This document shows, piece by piece, positions 24,127-35,865 of a stretch of 64,000 nucleotides of DNA (its first letter is position 1; every line of letters starts with the position of its first letter). The translations under genes and the position numbers were made by a program. A model generated the notes under the pieces. The model was given only the letters and a program-made list of their open reading frames with translations. It was not told the origin of the DNA and ran no database searches. The stretch lies in assembly GCA_032622095.1 (NCBI GenBank), contig CP136064.1:47133573-47197572 (forward strand). The letters run 5' to 3'. The DNA is from Siphonodentalium dalli (taxonomy: Eukaryota; Mollusca; Scaphopoda; Gadilida; Siphonodentaliidae).

Positions 24127-25408
24127 TCTATTATATATTTTTGGGAGATCTGTGTGTGTGGGGGGGGGGTGTGAAGCTGTGTCTGTCTGTGTGTTCGCGA
24201 TGGACTCGAAAACGGCCGAGCCGATTTCGATGAAACTTGGTATGTGGGGGTACTTTCGGCCGTGGAGTGGCATGGGCCTGTTAATTTGCCCGTGCGACGT
24301 GACCTTGACCTTGAAATCGGGTCATTTCAAGGTCAAACGCCCGAATATCACGGGATTTCGATGAAACTTGGTATGTGGGGATACTTTCGGCTGGGGAGTG
24401 GCATAGGCCTATTAATTTGCCCGTGCGACGTGACATTGACCTTGAAATCTGGTCATTTCAAGGTCAAATGCCCGAATATCACGGGATTTCGATGAAAATT
24501 AGTGTATAGGGATACTTTCGTATGCTAAGCTATTCATTTGCCCGTGCGACGTGACCTTGAAATCGGGTCAATTCAAGGTCAAATCGCGAATTTTGATGGG
24601 ATTTCCACGAAATTTGATACATATGGTTTCTTTTGTCCACTGAGTGTTTTGTGACCACGACCTGACCTTGACCTTCAAAATGATCAATTCAAGGTCAAAT
24701 CGGGTAAAACCGGATGGATTTCGACGGGTACATTTGTCGGGTACTTTTGTCCGGGCAGTGTTTTGGACGGGTCAAATCGTGACCCCACCTCACCTTGACC
24801 TTCAAAATGGACAATTCAAGGTCAAATCGCGCAATTCGCCGAAAAGCAGAGGGGAAACAGCCCGGACCAATTCAAGGTCAAATCGGGTAAAACCGGATGG
24901 ATTTCGACGGGTACTTTTGTCGGGTACTTTTGTCCGGGCAGTGTTTTGGACGGGTCAAATCGTGACCCCACCTCACATTGACCTTCAAAATGGACAATTC
25001 AAGGTCAAATCGCGCAATTCGCCGAAAAGCAGAGGTGAAACAGCGCGGACGAAGTCTTGATCTTGAAATCGGGTCAATTCAAGGTCAAATCTCGAATATT
25101 TGTGGGATTTCGACGAATTTTGATACGTATGGTTACTTTTGTCCAATGAGTGTTTTGGACGGATCAAATCGTGACCCCGACCTCACCTTGACCTTCAAAA
25201 TGATAAATTCAAGGTCAAATCGGGTAAAACCGGATGGATTTCGACGGGTACTTTTGTCGGGTACTTTTGTCCGGGCAGTGTTTTCGACGGGTCAAATCGT
25301 GACCCCACCTGACGTTGACCTTCAAAATGGACAATTCAAGGTCAAATCGCGCAATTCGCCGAAAAGCAGAGGGGAAACAGCCCGGACGAAGTCGGGTCCA
25401 CCTGCTAG
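24127..25408 (+). mobile_element. Helitron-like non-autonomous element, family A (long copy)
   Basis: It begins TCTATTATATATTTTTGGGA after an A and ends GGGTCCACCTGCTAG before a T. That matches the Helitron rule of 5'-TC, 3'-CTRR and insertion between A and T. CCC(G)GAC-GAA-GTCGGG just before the 3' end can form a short hairpin. The body is a degenerate tandem array of TTCAAGGTCAAATCG, GGATTTCGACG and TTTTGTCCGGGCAGTGTTTT words, with a roughly 170-bp block nearly exactly repeated around 24690-25060 and again near 25190-25390. The short copy at 61687-62124 shares both termini. There is no Rep/helicase frame, so it is non-autonomous. Confidence 0.65.
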
Positions 25409-25438
25409 TATATATATATAGTTATATAGCTATATATA

Positions 25439-27060
25439 TCTATATCTATATTTGCGAATGTCTGTCTGTCTGGCTGTCTGTCTGGTTGTCTGTCTGTGTT
25501 CTATAGAAATCCACAGGGGACCATAAAGATGATGCCAAAGGGGTCTACTAGGAGTAGCCTTTTACGAGAAATATAATGGTCGGGGTTAGAATTTTCTAAA
25601 GTGACGCCGTTGTTGTCAGGGGCAGAAAAGGGGGAGGGGCAGACAAACAATTTGTCGACGTTTGCCACCAAACTTATATATAATCATCCCCATAATATGA
25701 GGAATCTAATGGCGTGGTTTAAATATGGCAAAAGTCGCGCCGTTCGCGTCAGGGGTGCCCAGAAGTGGGGGGGGGGGGCATATTTTTTTTCTGTCGCCGA
25801 CACGAAACTTACATATAATGAATCCAACGGTGTGGTTTAAATATGTCAAAAGTGGCGTCGTTTGAGTCAGGGATGAACGGAAGGGGAGAGGGGCTCCAAA
25901 ATTGATAAAAACTAATTAGAGCGCCGATTTCCAACAAATTGATATATATTCTTCTTCATGATGCAAGGAATCTAATTGTGCGATTTAACAACGCCAAATT
26001 GTTGTTTTTGGAAGAGAGATTGGGAGGGGGTGGGCACTAAATTTGATAATAAGTCACCGATTGCCACCACACTTATACAAAATCATCCCCATGGCATGAG
26101 GAGTCTAATTGTGTGGCTTTTATCTGTCAAATGTGGCCTTATTCGAGTCAGGGTTGCATTCAAAGGGACAGGGGCACCAAAATTGATGCAAAATTTATTT
26201 AGCGCCAATTTCCACCAAATTGATACACGTTCTTATCCATGATACGAGGAATCTTATCATAATTTAAAGACGCCATTGTGGTGCTGTTTGGGTGAGAGAT
26301 GGAGAGGGGAGGGATGGCAACAAATTTGATAAAAAAATTGTTTAGTAGCCGATTATCACCAAACTTATAAACAATCATCTCCATGATATCAGGAGTATAA
26401 TCGTGTGGTTTACGGATGTCCCAAGTGGGGCCATTCGAGTCAGTGGTGTATAGAGATGAGAGGGACACACAAAATTATATCTATATGTTTAGTGCCGATT
26501 TTCACCAGATTGATACATATTCTTCTCCGTGACACGAGGAATCTTATCGTGTGGTTTAGATAAACCAAATTGGTGCCCTATGGGTGAGAGATATGGGGAC
26601 CTTAAATTTGATATGAATTTGTATACTCGCCAATTTTCACCAATTTCATATATATGCATCGCTAATCTCTAATGAGTCTTAGTGTGTGCAGCTTGAGTCC
26701 GAAATAGGGACGGGAGGGTCACAAAAACTGATACAAAATATTTTTAGTACCAATTACCATCAAATTCAGACACGTTCTTCTCAAATGATACAAGAAATAA
26801 AATCGTGCTGTCTGTCTGTCTTTTTGTCTGTCTGTGTGCGTTCTATATATAACTTCACGCGGTACAATCGAGATGGCACCAAGGCGTTCTAAGAGGGGTA
26901 ACCTTTTACAAGGAAGATAATGGTGCGGGTTAAAATTTTCTAAAATGACGCTGTTGGTGGCAGGGGAAATTAAAAAAAATATGGTGAAATAGTTTTGTCG
27001 CTGATTTCCACCAAACGAATACATAATCACCTTCGCAATATGGTGTTGTTCGAGTCAGCG
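25439..27060 (+). mobile_element. Helitron-like element, family B, left arm of a long inverted pair
   Basis: It starts in TCTATATCTATATTTGCGAA followed by TGTCTGTCTG microsatellite and TTCTATAGAAATCCACAGGG. From about 25680 it is a degenerate tandem array whose landmark (AATCTAAT-GTGTGGTTTA) recurs at 25703, 25821, 25969, 26101, 26250, 26394 and 26540, a spacing of about 117-149 bp. The sequence 25439 to about 26620 is repeated in reverse complement at 30670-31835. No protein is encoded. The right end is unclear because LINE sequence follows. Confidence 0.6.
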
Positions 27061-27449
27061 TTGCATCAACAATTGATTTAATAAACCAAATTCCACAAAA
27101 TTCTTACACGTTTTTCTCTAATGATATACCATGAATTAAATCACATTTGGTGTCGTTTGCGTTACGGATGGCGAGCGGATATGCACTATCATTGATAAGA
27201 TTGCTATTCGCCGATATCCACATATAAGTTATATACAGTCACCAGGCCATCTCCATATCATTTTAAGTAGTTGGGCGTTCACATTTCACAATCCCGACAT
27301 ATGGTGACCCACATAAGTCACTTGAACAATTATATCTTCTTAACAGTCATATTTATATGGGAATGGCAATCAAGGCATTCACACAATGAGCTAGGAAAAA
27401 GAGATAACTAGAAGAAGCATTAAACGTATATTTATCATTCTATTGAAGA

Positions 27450-28949
27450 GTGAAGAGATACATATATTCGTGCAAACTGAGAGACCTCGAACCGTCAGAG
27501 GATTGTGACGGCCTATGGGTAAAACTGATGACGGCGAATATTAATGGCCGCATTCTTAAAGTTATACGCAGCATGTATTGCAATATTAAGTCATGTGTCG
27601 TACAAGTAGGTAAACGATCTGAGTTTTTTAGTTGTAATATGAGGGTGAGACAGTGCGTTTCCCTGTCACCTTTCTTGTTCTCAATGTATCTAAACGATTT
27701 AGAATCTTTTCTCGAAAATTGTGCCATCAATGGCTTAAAATTTTTAAGTGACGAGTTTTATGATAAACTTGGACACTACATGAAAATTATGTGTGTGCTT
27801 TACGCCGATGATACGATTATTCTAGCAGAAGTCCACGAAAGTATGCAACGTGCATTGAATGCTTTTAGCGATTACGCAACAGCATGGAAGTTAACGGTCA
27901 ATGTAGACAAAACTAAGGCCATGGTGTTTTGCAACCGTAAAGATGACTATATGGAACAATTGACCCTTGATGGTGAAAACATTTGAGTTTGTGAACAATA
28001 TGACATACCTTGGGGTAGAGTTTTTTCATAATGGAAGATTCTGTCAAGCAGTGAAAAAGAGTGTGACTGTAGGCAAGAAGGCTATCTATAGTTTTCTGGG
28101 CCAAACAGGAAAATTAAACCTGACTAATGATTTAATTTTCACATTATTCGACAAAACAATTGAACCAATAGTCATGTATTGTAGTGAAATTTGGGCTATG
28201 GAAATTTTATACGAGTTCGACAAACTAATCCTTGGGTTTTATAAACAGATTCTTAAAATGAAAGAAGTACACCCACATTTATGGTTTATGGGGAAATTGG
28301 AAGATATCCATTGAGCATTAAATGCAAGTTACGCATGCTGTCCTACTGGAAGCGGATTCTAGATGGTACATGCTCTAAAGTCGTTCAAAAATTGTATACG
28401 TTTTCGCTACAAATGGATAATTCCGGTAAAACAAACAAACGCACGACTTGGCTATGCTGCATTAAGGGACTAATAGATTCTTCCGGACATAATCACATTT
28501 GGAACGAACAGAACATTTCTAGTCATGACATTAAGAATATTGAGAACACTTTCAGAGATCAAATTATTCAGAAATGGTGGTACGACATCGATAACTCATC
28601 ACGGGGTCATTTTTATCGAAATTTCAAAATGAAGTTTGGCTATGAGACTTACTTTTTTAATTTACCTCGTGATCTATCTCATAATATTATGCGATTGAGA
28701 ACTGCCAATCACAGACTAGGTGTTGAAACTAGTAGATGGGGCAATGCAGGCAACCGCAGCAATGAATGCACTATATGTAGACAGGCCGATGCGAATGATG
28801 AATATCACCTTGCATCCATTTGTAAACCATTGGATGGGGCGAGGCAGAAATATTTACCACGATATTATTGGGAAGAACCATCTAGATGGAAATTCTATAA
28901 ACTATTAGCTACTAGCAACCCCGAACTTCGGAAATGTCTAGGTATTTGA
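27450..28949 (+). pseudogene. Non-LTR retrotransposon reverse transcriptase, 5'-truncated and frameshifted (CR1/L2-like)
   Basis: The reading starts within the RT palm, so the endonuclease and the first RT motifs are missing. Visible in order are RVRQCVSLSPFLFSMYLNDL (motif B region, both usual glycines changed), the catalytic VLYADDTIIL at about 27795-27825, and the thumb KLTVNVDKTKAMVF. After a frame change near 27967 comes FVNNMTYLGVEF and KTIEPIVMYCSEIW. After a second change near 28300 comes YPLSIKCKLRMLSYWKRIL. A terminal cysteine-histidine knuckle (ECTICRQADANDEYHLASIC) ends the protein. The order and wording match invertebrate CR1/L2-type LINEs. Two frame shifts and the missing 5' part make it dead, although YADD is intact. 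A GAT-rich satellite follows directly. Confidence 0.85.
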
Positions 28950-28984
28950 ATTAAAATAGGACTGAAAAGGATCGACAAATAACG

Positions 28985-29600
28985 ACCGTGGTGATAATTT
29001 TGAGGATTATGAGGACGACTACGATAATAATGACGATGACGAAGATGATGGTGTTGATGATGACGATGATGATGATAACAAAGGTGATGCTGATAATGAC
29101 GACGATTATGATGGTGACGATGAGGATGAGGACGATGGTGATGAATGACGATGATGAAATGACAAGTAGTTGATGATTATGATGATTGCATGATATTGGT
29201 GATGATAATGATGATGATGGTGATGATGATGATGCGATGATAATGATGACTGCATACTAGTGATGCTAATGCTGATGACGATGATGGAGATGATGGAGAT
29301 GATAATGACGATGATGCCGATGACGGTGACACAAACACATACAGATGGCGGGTTCTGATGACGACGATGATATTGATGACGATAGAGGATGATGATGATA
29401 GCGGCGACAGTGATTATGCTGATGATGCGGACGATAAGCCTTCTAATGATGACGGTGGTGATGACAACGAAGATGATGATTATGATTACGATGTGATGAT
29501 TATGATGATGATGATTATGTGGATTATGATGATGATGACGCTGATGGTGATGAACATTAGCATAATACAGTTGACGATTATAGTGATGACGAGATTATGA
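28985..29600 (+). repeat. Degenerate GAT/GAC trinucleotide satellite
   Basis: About 600 bp of GATGATGAC-type triplets, interrupted and mutated, start about 35 bp after the LINE stop. Frames through it encode poly-Asp or poly-Met/Ile strings and are not genes. Position suggests it grew from the 3' tail of the LINE, which is an inference. Confidence 0.85.
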
Positions 29601-30299
29601 CGATGACTATGTTGTAAATAGTGTATATATGTTCACATTCATCTCTAATTTCATGTTAATTCATGATGAGTTAATAAAGCATACTTAAAAATTGCATATA
29701 TATAATAACAAAATTTAGTCTGTTCCATTCAATACAGTTTCCACAACAAGTTACAATTTGTCAAGAGATATGGAAGGCCTGTTCAAAAATAGTGGTCACA
29801 GTGTGCAGTCAAATATAGTTTCTTCTGGTGTACAAGAAAATGCAGTTAGTAGCACAAGACTTTTCAGGATCCTACCAATACTGACATCTGACAAGGGTTT
29901 TAGAACAGACTCATCGACTGACATAAACAACTCAAAATCTCGCTCTGTGCCTGGCACATGTAGCTGATATATGTGCGCAGCAACATTTCGTTTAAACAAG
30001 AATATTTAGCCAATATATAGCACCATGAACAGAGGAGCACTTGGAAATTTCTTTGAAACATCTGTATCTTCGTGGATATATGATAGCCAGGTGTCCTCGA
30101 GATCTTAGTCAAACCCACTAGATTGATTGATACATCTCAATATGTAAAACCCAATTATCATCTTTTATCGAACTAATGTGTTTATGATGTTCATGTATCA
30201 TATTATAACGTCTAATGTATACGCAATTGTAAATAAATAAATACTTCAATATTGGTGGAACGGATTAATCGCGATAAACAGAATGACAATTGACAAGGT
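29601..30299. other. No gene recognised
   Basis: This is AT-rich sequence between the trinucleotide satellite and a Helitron-like tail. Opposing short frames at 29758-29967 and 29796-29999 overlap and show no domain. Confidence 0.4.
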
Positions 30300-30463
30300 G
30301 AGCCACTACTTATATTCCATGACTGTAATAATCATGTTTTGTGATGCTATTTGAATATACAATTTATGAGAAAACGTATAACACTTTAAGCAAGAGCATT
30401 CTCTATTCCCAACAAATATCCACAGCATACATTAACCTGGGCAACGCCGGGCAACCCTGCTAG
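30300..30463 (+). mobile_element. Helitron-like 3' tail, family B
   Basis: It matches 39150-39326 closely (CTTATATTCCATG, ATCATGTTTTGTGATGCTAT, AATATCCACAGCA). It ends AACCTGGGCAACGCCGGGCA, ACCCTGCTAG, then T. The CTAG end followed by T fits the Helitron 3' rule, and GGC-AAC-GCC gives a small hairpin. It may be the true 3' end of the family-B element whose 5' part starts at 25439, with the LINE and satellite inserted between. That is not proved. Confidence 0.55.
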
Positions 30464-30669
30464 TATATGTATATTTATGTTCATGTATGGACTTTGTCTG
30501 AAATAAACATTAGATATGATCCTTTATTTCCTCCAATAACGGAGGGCTTAGAATAAATTTAAACAAATAACGATACAACTACATGAACAACTAGGCTTCA
30601 AATTCCATGTGGGAAATTTGAATACTTCCACATATCACGTTTGCCCGTTTCTCATGTTATACATTTCAT

Positions 30670-31835
30670 TAAAAATTCGTATCAAATTTATGGTCCCCAT
30701 ATCTCTCACCCATAGGGCACCAATTAGGTGTATCTAAACCACACGATAAGATTCCTCGTATCACGGAGAAGAATATGTATCAATCTGGTGGAAATCGGCA
30801 CTAAATATATAGATATAATGTTTTGTGTCACTCTCATCTCTATACACCACTGACTATATGGCCCACTTGTGACATCCTTAAACCACACGATTATACTCCT
30901 GATATCATGGAGATGATTGTTTATAAGTTTGGTGATAATCGGCGACTAAACAATCGTTTTATCAAATTTGGTGACAATCCCTCCCCTCTCCATCTCTCAC
31001 CCAAACAGCACCACTATGGCGTCTTTAAATCACGATTAGATTCCTCGTATCATGGATAAGAACGTGTATCAATTTGGTGGAAATTGGCGCTACAAAATTG
31101 TGCATCAATTTTGGTGCCCCTGTCCCTTTCAATGCAACCCTGACTCGAATGAGGCCACATTTGACAGATAAAAGCCACACTATTAGACTCCTCATACCAT
31201 GGGGATGATTTTGTATACGTGTGGTGGCAATCGGCGACTTATTATCAAATTTAGTTCCCACCCCTCCCAATCTCTCTCCAAAAACAACAATTTGGCGTTG
31301 TTAAATCGCACAATTAGATTCCTTGCATCATGAAGAAGAATATATATCAATTTGTTGGAAATCGGCGCTAAAATTAGTTTTATCAATTTTGGAGCCCCTC
31401 TCCCCCTCCGTTCATCCCTGACTCAAACGACGCCACTTTTGACATATTTAAACCACACCGTTGGATTCATTATATGTAAGTTTCGTGGCAATCGGCGACA
31501 GAAAAATAAATATGCCCCCCCCCCTTCTGGGCACCCCTGACGCGAACGGCGCGACTTTTGCCATATTTAAACCACGCCATTAGATTCCTCATATTATGGG
31601 GATGATTATATATAAGTTTGGTCGCAATCGGCGACAAAAAAAAAATTCTGCCCCTCCCCCTTTTCTGCCCCTGACAACAACGGCGTCACTTTAGAAAATT
31701 CTAACCCCCACCATTATATTTCTCGTAAAAAGCTACTCCTAGTAGACCCCTTTGGCATCATCTAGATTGTCCCCTGTGAATTTCTATAGAACACATGCAG
31801 ACAGACAGACAGACAGACATTCGCAAATATAGATA
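30670..31835 (-). mobile_element. Helitron-like element, family B, inverted copy
   Basis: This is the reverse complement of 25439 to about 26620, in the same internal order. It reads from GGGGACCATAAATTTGATAC-like sequence at 30670 back to the TTCTATAGAA/TGTCTGTCTG head at 31782-31820 and TCTATATCTATATTTGCG at the end. Together the arms form an imperfect inverted repeat of about 1.15 kb with a spacer of about 4 kb. Confidence 0.7.
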
Positions 31836-31859
31836 TAGATAGATATTGTTATACCTTGA

Positions 31860-33170
31860 AAATACAATCTAATACACTTTATCATTCCACATTCTGAAAG
31901 TAGTTGATAACAACTGAGCATTACACTGCTATACACACGTAATATATAACATTCGTTCCTCAATACTGTTCACACTCTTGCGTCTAATCATACAAACGAT
32001 AATACACTGTCACGCACAAATATACCACCGCGACATCTTTTGTCATACCCCACAAACATCATATAAGCAGTATTAAAGCATACAGTTTTTCCGTTATATT
32101 ATATATACATTAATCTGAACACAAATAAATACACAATAATGGTGACAAATATCTCTGAAACAATAAAATTTTTACTTCAGGAGAGCATTTGGAAAAGTTT
32201 CCAATGCCAATATTATAACGAAGAAATATGGCACGGTACTGTCATTCAATATCCTGATCCTCTTTCAAATTATTTAGTGTAACATGTCCCAAATACGTAA
32301 AGCTATCTAGAAACACAATTTCATTGCCACATATAGATCCAGCTTCGGCATTATCAATACAGGGAAATTCTTTGGAACGAATGACATATATAGCAACCGT
32401 TTTTGTTGTATTTTCAACAAGTCTAGTATTATAGCCTCGGATTCACATATAATTGATAGCAGGGTCCTTAACCCCGAAATCGAGGGTGCAATCAGACACC
32501 TCGTCCGCGTAGCATATGTGATTAACAACAGCTCCACGAATAGAATGCCCAAGATTTACATCGTTTAGACGCGTACGGAGACAGTCTATATACACGTTAA
32601 CCCTTTACCCAATAGAAGGGCCATGTGCCAATGCATTCTCTTATATATGAGAGTCGACCATAGGTCGCCTCGCATATATAAGAGAATGCATTGGCTTAAC
32701 ACATTAAAAATTATAAAATTGTTAAAGAATGTAAGAAAAAATGGTAAAAGTGTTAAAAAAAGATTTTTTTAGGCCAATGCATTCTCTTATATATGCGAGG
32801 CGACCTATGGTCGACTCGCATATATAAGATAATGCATTGGCACAGGGCATAACTGTAACTATCACAATGTGGTCAAGGAGCCGGTTCCAATGATATCCAT
32901 ATTTGTATGGTTCTATTGAGACAGACCGAAGATATTTTAGGCTGTTGAAGCTTTATTTGGCCGGTTTTGGCCGGTTTGTTGGGTAAAGGGTTAAATACAT
33001 TAGGGCTGAGTATTCTTCCTTTCCTCACGCCGGGCGTCGAATGGAAACATGATCATATATTGTCACACCGGCGTGCCCTAAATGTCTGCTCTCTCAACTA
33101 TTTTTGTAAGAAAGGAACAGTCATCATTGGTAGCCCCCTACTCGCAAGGGTGTCCATAAGTGTGTCGTGA
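31860..33170 (-). pseudogene. Non-LTR reverse transcriptase fragment split by a MITE
   Basis: On the minus strand the upstream part (33170 to 32995) reads TPGVRKGRILSPNV, the RT motif-B region. The sequence then enters the 390-bp MITE. The downstream part (32600 to about 31860) continues FNVYIDCLRTRLNDVNLGHS, then NHICYADEVSDC, APSISGLRTLLSI, FLDSFTYLGHVTLN and LKEDQDIE. At least two further frame changes and several stops occur, and the catalytic YADD reads YADE. It lacks the endonuclease and the C-terminus. The order of motifs is that of a LINE of a different subfamily from the one at 27450. Removing the MITE and one TTAA leaves the frame uninterrupted across the site. Confidence 0.8.
32601..32990 (-). 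mobile_element. 390-bp piggyBac-type MITE, copy 2, inside a LINE
   Basis: TTAA stands on both sides (32597-32600 and 32991-32994). The left end is CCCTTTACCCAATA and the right end TGTTGGGTAAAGGG. It is the reverse complement of the copy at 22704-23093, with the same length and the same two 69-bp palindromes (32627-32695 and 32773-32841). Only a few substitutions separate the copies, for example GAGAGTCGACC against GCGAGTCGACC. Confidence 0.9.
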
Positions 33171-33448
33171 CTGACCCGGTAGAAAGTCGTGCTTGGACAA
33201 ATCGATACTACTTGGATAGAAAGTGCACATTATGTAATGCAGAGTTAGAAGATGAATTCCACGTTATCTTGAAGTGTGAAGCATTAAAGGGTTTGAGAGT
33301 AAGTTACATCAAACCATACTATTTCAATAGACCAAACACTTTGAAGTTGAACCAATTATTCAATCAACATAGCGAGCGCAAAACAAAAAACCTGTCGATA
33401 TTTATTAAAACGATTTTGGAAACATACGAACACTGGAGTGTTTCTTGA
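33170..33448 (+). pseudogene. LINE C-terminal zinc-knuckle fragment
   Basis: An open frame reads SRAWTNRYYLDRKCTLCNAE, then LEDEFHVILKCEALKGLR and IKPYYFNRPNTLKLNQLF. The C-x2-C...H-x4-C pattern with a following R and Kxx(Q/F)LF segment is the usual tail of CR1/L2-like LINE ORF2. It is comparable to ECTICRQADANDEYHLASIC at the end of the 27450 fragment. Everything upstream is missing. It abuts, in opposite orientation, the split RT fragment. Confidence 0.75.
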
Positions 33449-34661
33449 ACGATAGTACCGTAATGTTTCTTTAAGTTCGAATAGCATGTGTCTGTCGAGT
33501 GTTTTTTCGTAAAGCCGAACTGATTGTCAGAAGTTCCCAGATAGTCACCAAATATATAAAGAGCGTCAATTGTTAGTATGTGCGAGAAACGAAACAGCTG
33601 GACATGATATTGGTATGTTGTTTACGCGTACATGTATATATATCAGGTACATATATTGGTATTTCGTGTATTTATCGACGACTATACTGTATGTATTGTC
33701 CCTACAACGAAATAACTCATACGCACGTGTTAGTGTCAAATGGACCATGCCTGTTATTAGGTTAACCACTTACCATTACATGAATACATGATGTTGATCA
33801 TCTTTGCGTCCAGGTAGCTCCTAGTGATTCTCTGTCCTATTATATCTTGGAAATTAGGATCCAGTGATGTAATTGTATCTAAGTAGAAAACCCCTCCTTC
33901 CTTGCCGTAATACTGAGATGAAAATAAATGGTCACTGTGTTTAAATTATTGTTTTCAATTCATGATCCAGTTAAATGCCAGTGAATTTAGAGGCCGTTCA
34001 AAATAAAATGATAATCTCGAGTCAAGGATTAGCGGGATATGTGTATACATTTTATATCACTAATACGAAACAGTCCATATAACAAACGCATATCCCAACA
34101 ACACACACGTTGAAGGTTGATATCCCGCCTTTATATATAGTCCAAGGTTGTGGGGACTTTTGTCAAAATGTTCAACAGTTGCAACTATTTTGCCTCACAC
34201 ATTGTAAAAATTACTCCACATATATCTGGTTGAAATCATGCTAATTTGTTTCCAATCAATCATCAGTTGGGAATTATTTTAGATCAACAGCAGCATTTTT
34301 TCCATATGTAGTCAAAATTTTGGTCTGAAATGGCTACCAGTCGCAAACGTTCTACCGTAGGGCGGTGTTATGTTGGACATTTCCGACAGTTGGAACGTTG
34401 CAACCCAATAAGGGAGGTTGATTTTCGCGAACCTTGGATTTATATCTGGTTCAGGGGGATTTGAAAATATAAAGGTGGACACCCGTTCCACAACCCTCTA
34501 GTCGCGTCCATGTACACCTCTTCAATTTACATGTTATTATCATAATATACATATATTGGTCAGCTGAATATGAAATATGTTCACTTTGGAAGTCAATGAG
34601 AGATTTAAAAATATATATTAATGTTCTAATTGAATGGTTTTAACGCTTAATGACAAACCTA
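33449..34661. other. No gene recognised; part of a dispersed repeat
   Basis: About 34140-34530 resembles 35335-35720 in the same orientation. Both carry TTGAAAATATAAAGGTGGAC- or TTGGAAAAGTAAAGGTGGAC-like words followed by CTCTAGTC(G/A)CGTCC. The similarity is weak. Confidence 0.4.
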
Positions 34662-35108
34662 CACTGTAAATAACCCACCGTAATGTTTACGGTAGAATAC
34701 CGGCAGCTCAGTTGCCAGTAGTCTACCGTATAATTGGCAGTATCCCGTATATTCTACTACCCTATTATTATACAATGATACCGTCAAATATACAGTACAC
34801 CGTATATTCCACTACCGTATAATTAATGACTAAAAAATTTAATAATATCATAGAAGCTAAAAAGATTTCGAACAATGAGCAATACATTATTCAATAAAAA
34901 CTTGACAATCACACTAAGAATAACCCAACAAATGTTTTTCCCCAACGATTGATTAACACACGACTTCACAATCCGCGAAAATGGCGTCGGCGATCAGACC
35001 CTTCCAAAAAACCATAGCGCGTGTACGCGCCATTAACAGTATTAATGTAAATATAAATATTACATTAACGATATTCTACCGTTGAAAATACGGCTATTTA
35101 ATACAGTG
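34662..35108. mobile_element. Small MITE with CACTGTA termini and TA flanks
   Basis: The left end is CACTGTAAATAACCC and the right end, read inward, is CACTGTATTAAATAGCC. Both then continue to ACGGTAGAATA. TA lies outside each end (34660-34661 and 35109-35110), as for Tc1/mariner-type insertion. The 447-bp body has repeated ACCGTATA words and no coding capacity. Confidence 0.65.
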
Positions 35109-35334
35109 TATACGAACATGTGAAGTGCGTCACCTTGTGTTAAATACCACAGTACATATTGAGCCTTATTATCTGTACACTAAACATTCGTCCGAATATG
35201 GACACGGCGATGGTGGGGTGCGGTGCTGTGACATGTGGGTTTGTAGGGTAGTTTTGGTTGGTATATCACGCCAATTGTGGTCAACATTTTATTTTAAAAA
35301 GTTGGAAGTTTCATACTGATAAAAACAGCATTTT

Positions 35335-35720
35335 AGACAACACGCAGGCTCACATTATTCCCATTGTTTAATTTCACAACCAAATAATTTGTGAGAAATT
35401 TGTTTGGAGACCAAATAATTTAAACCAGTAGAATATTTTCGACTTTTTGTAAAGATTGTGGTCTAAATGACCATCAGATGGAAATTCTCCAAACCATTGG
35501 TAGTATCAGTCTAGAAATTTCTAACAGGTGGAAAGCTTGAGATACCAGCTGGAAACATCAAACCCAAGGTGGGGTGGTTGCAATCTGAATTTTTCAAAAC
35601 TGGGAGCCGGTTTGGTTTTGTTCACGTGGTGCAGTTGGAAAAGTAAAGGTGGACAGCCCATGGACACTCTCTAGTCACGTCCCCTCTGTCCGAATATATG
35701 TTGTTGCTTTTTCAGTTGAG
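35335..35720 (+). repeat. Diverged dispersed repeat, partner at 34140-34530
   Basis: It shares spaced blocks with 34140-34530, most clearly the AAAGGTGGACA...CTCTAGTCACGTCC end. The two flank the CACTGTA MITE as direct repeats. Confidence 0.4.
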
Positions 35721-35751
35721 GGGAGGGGTGTCCACATCCAAATTTGAAGTG

Positions 35752-35865
35752 AACCCGTTATGATAAGAGTGTTAGGGATAGTTATACATTAGAATGGGCG
35801 AGGGGTGAAACCCGTTATGATACGAGTGTTAGGGATAGTTATACATTAGAATGGGCGAGGGGTAA
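35752..35865. repeat. 57-bp tandem duplication
   Basis: Two adjacent copies of AACCCGTTATGATAAGAGTG...AATGGGCGAGGGGTGA differ at only a couple of bases (for example GATAAGAG against GATACGAG). Confidence 0.85.

Noticed and set aside
28988-29600. Acidic and Met-rich frames in the GAT satellite
   Set aside because: They are pure translations of triplet repeats.
32307-32552. 81-codon minus-strand frame as a separate gene
   Set aside because: It is one of several frames of the decayed reverse transcriptase. The neighbouring frames give YADE and YLGH motifs in the correct order.
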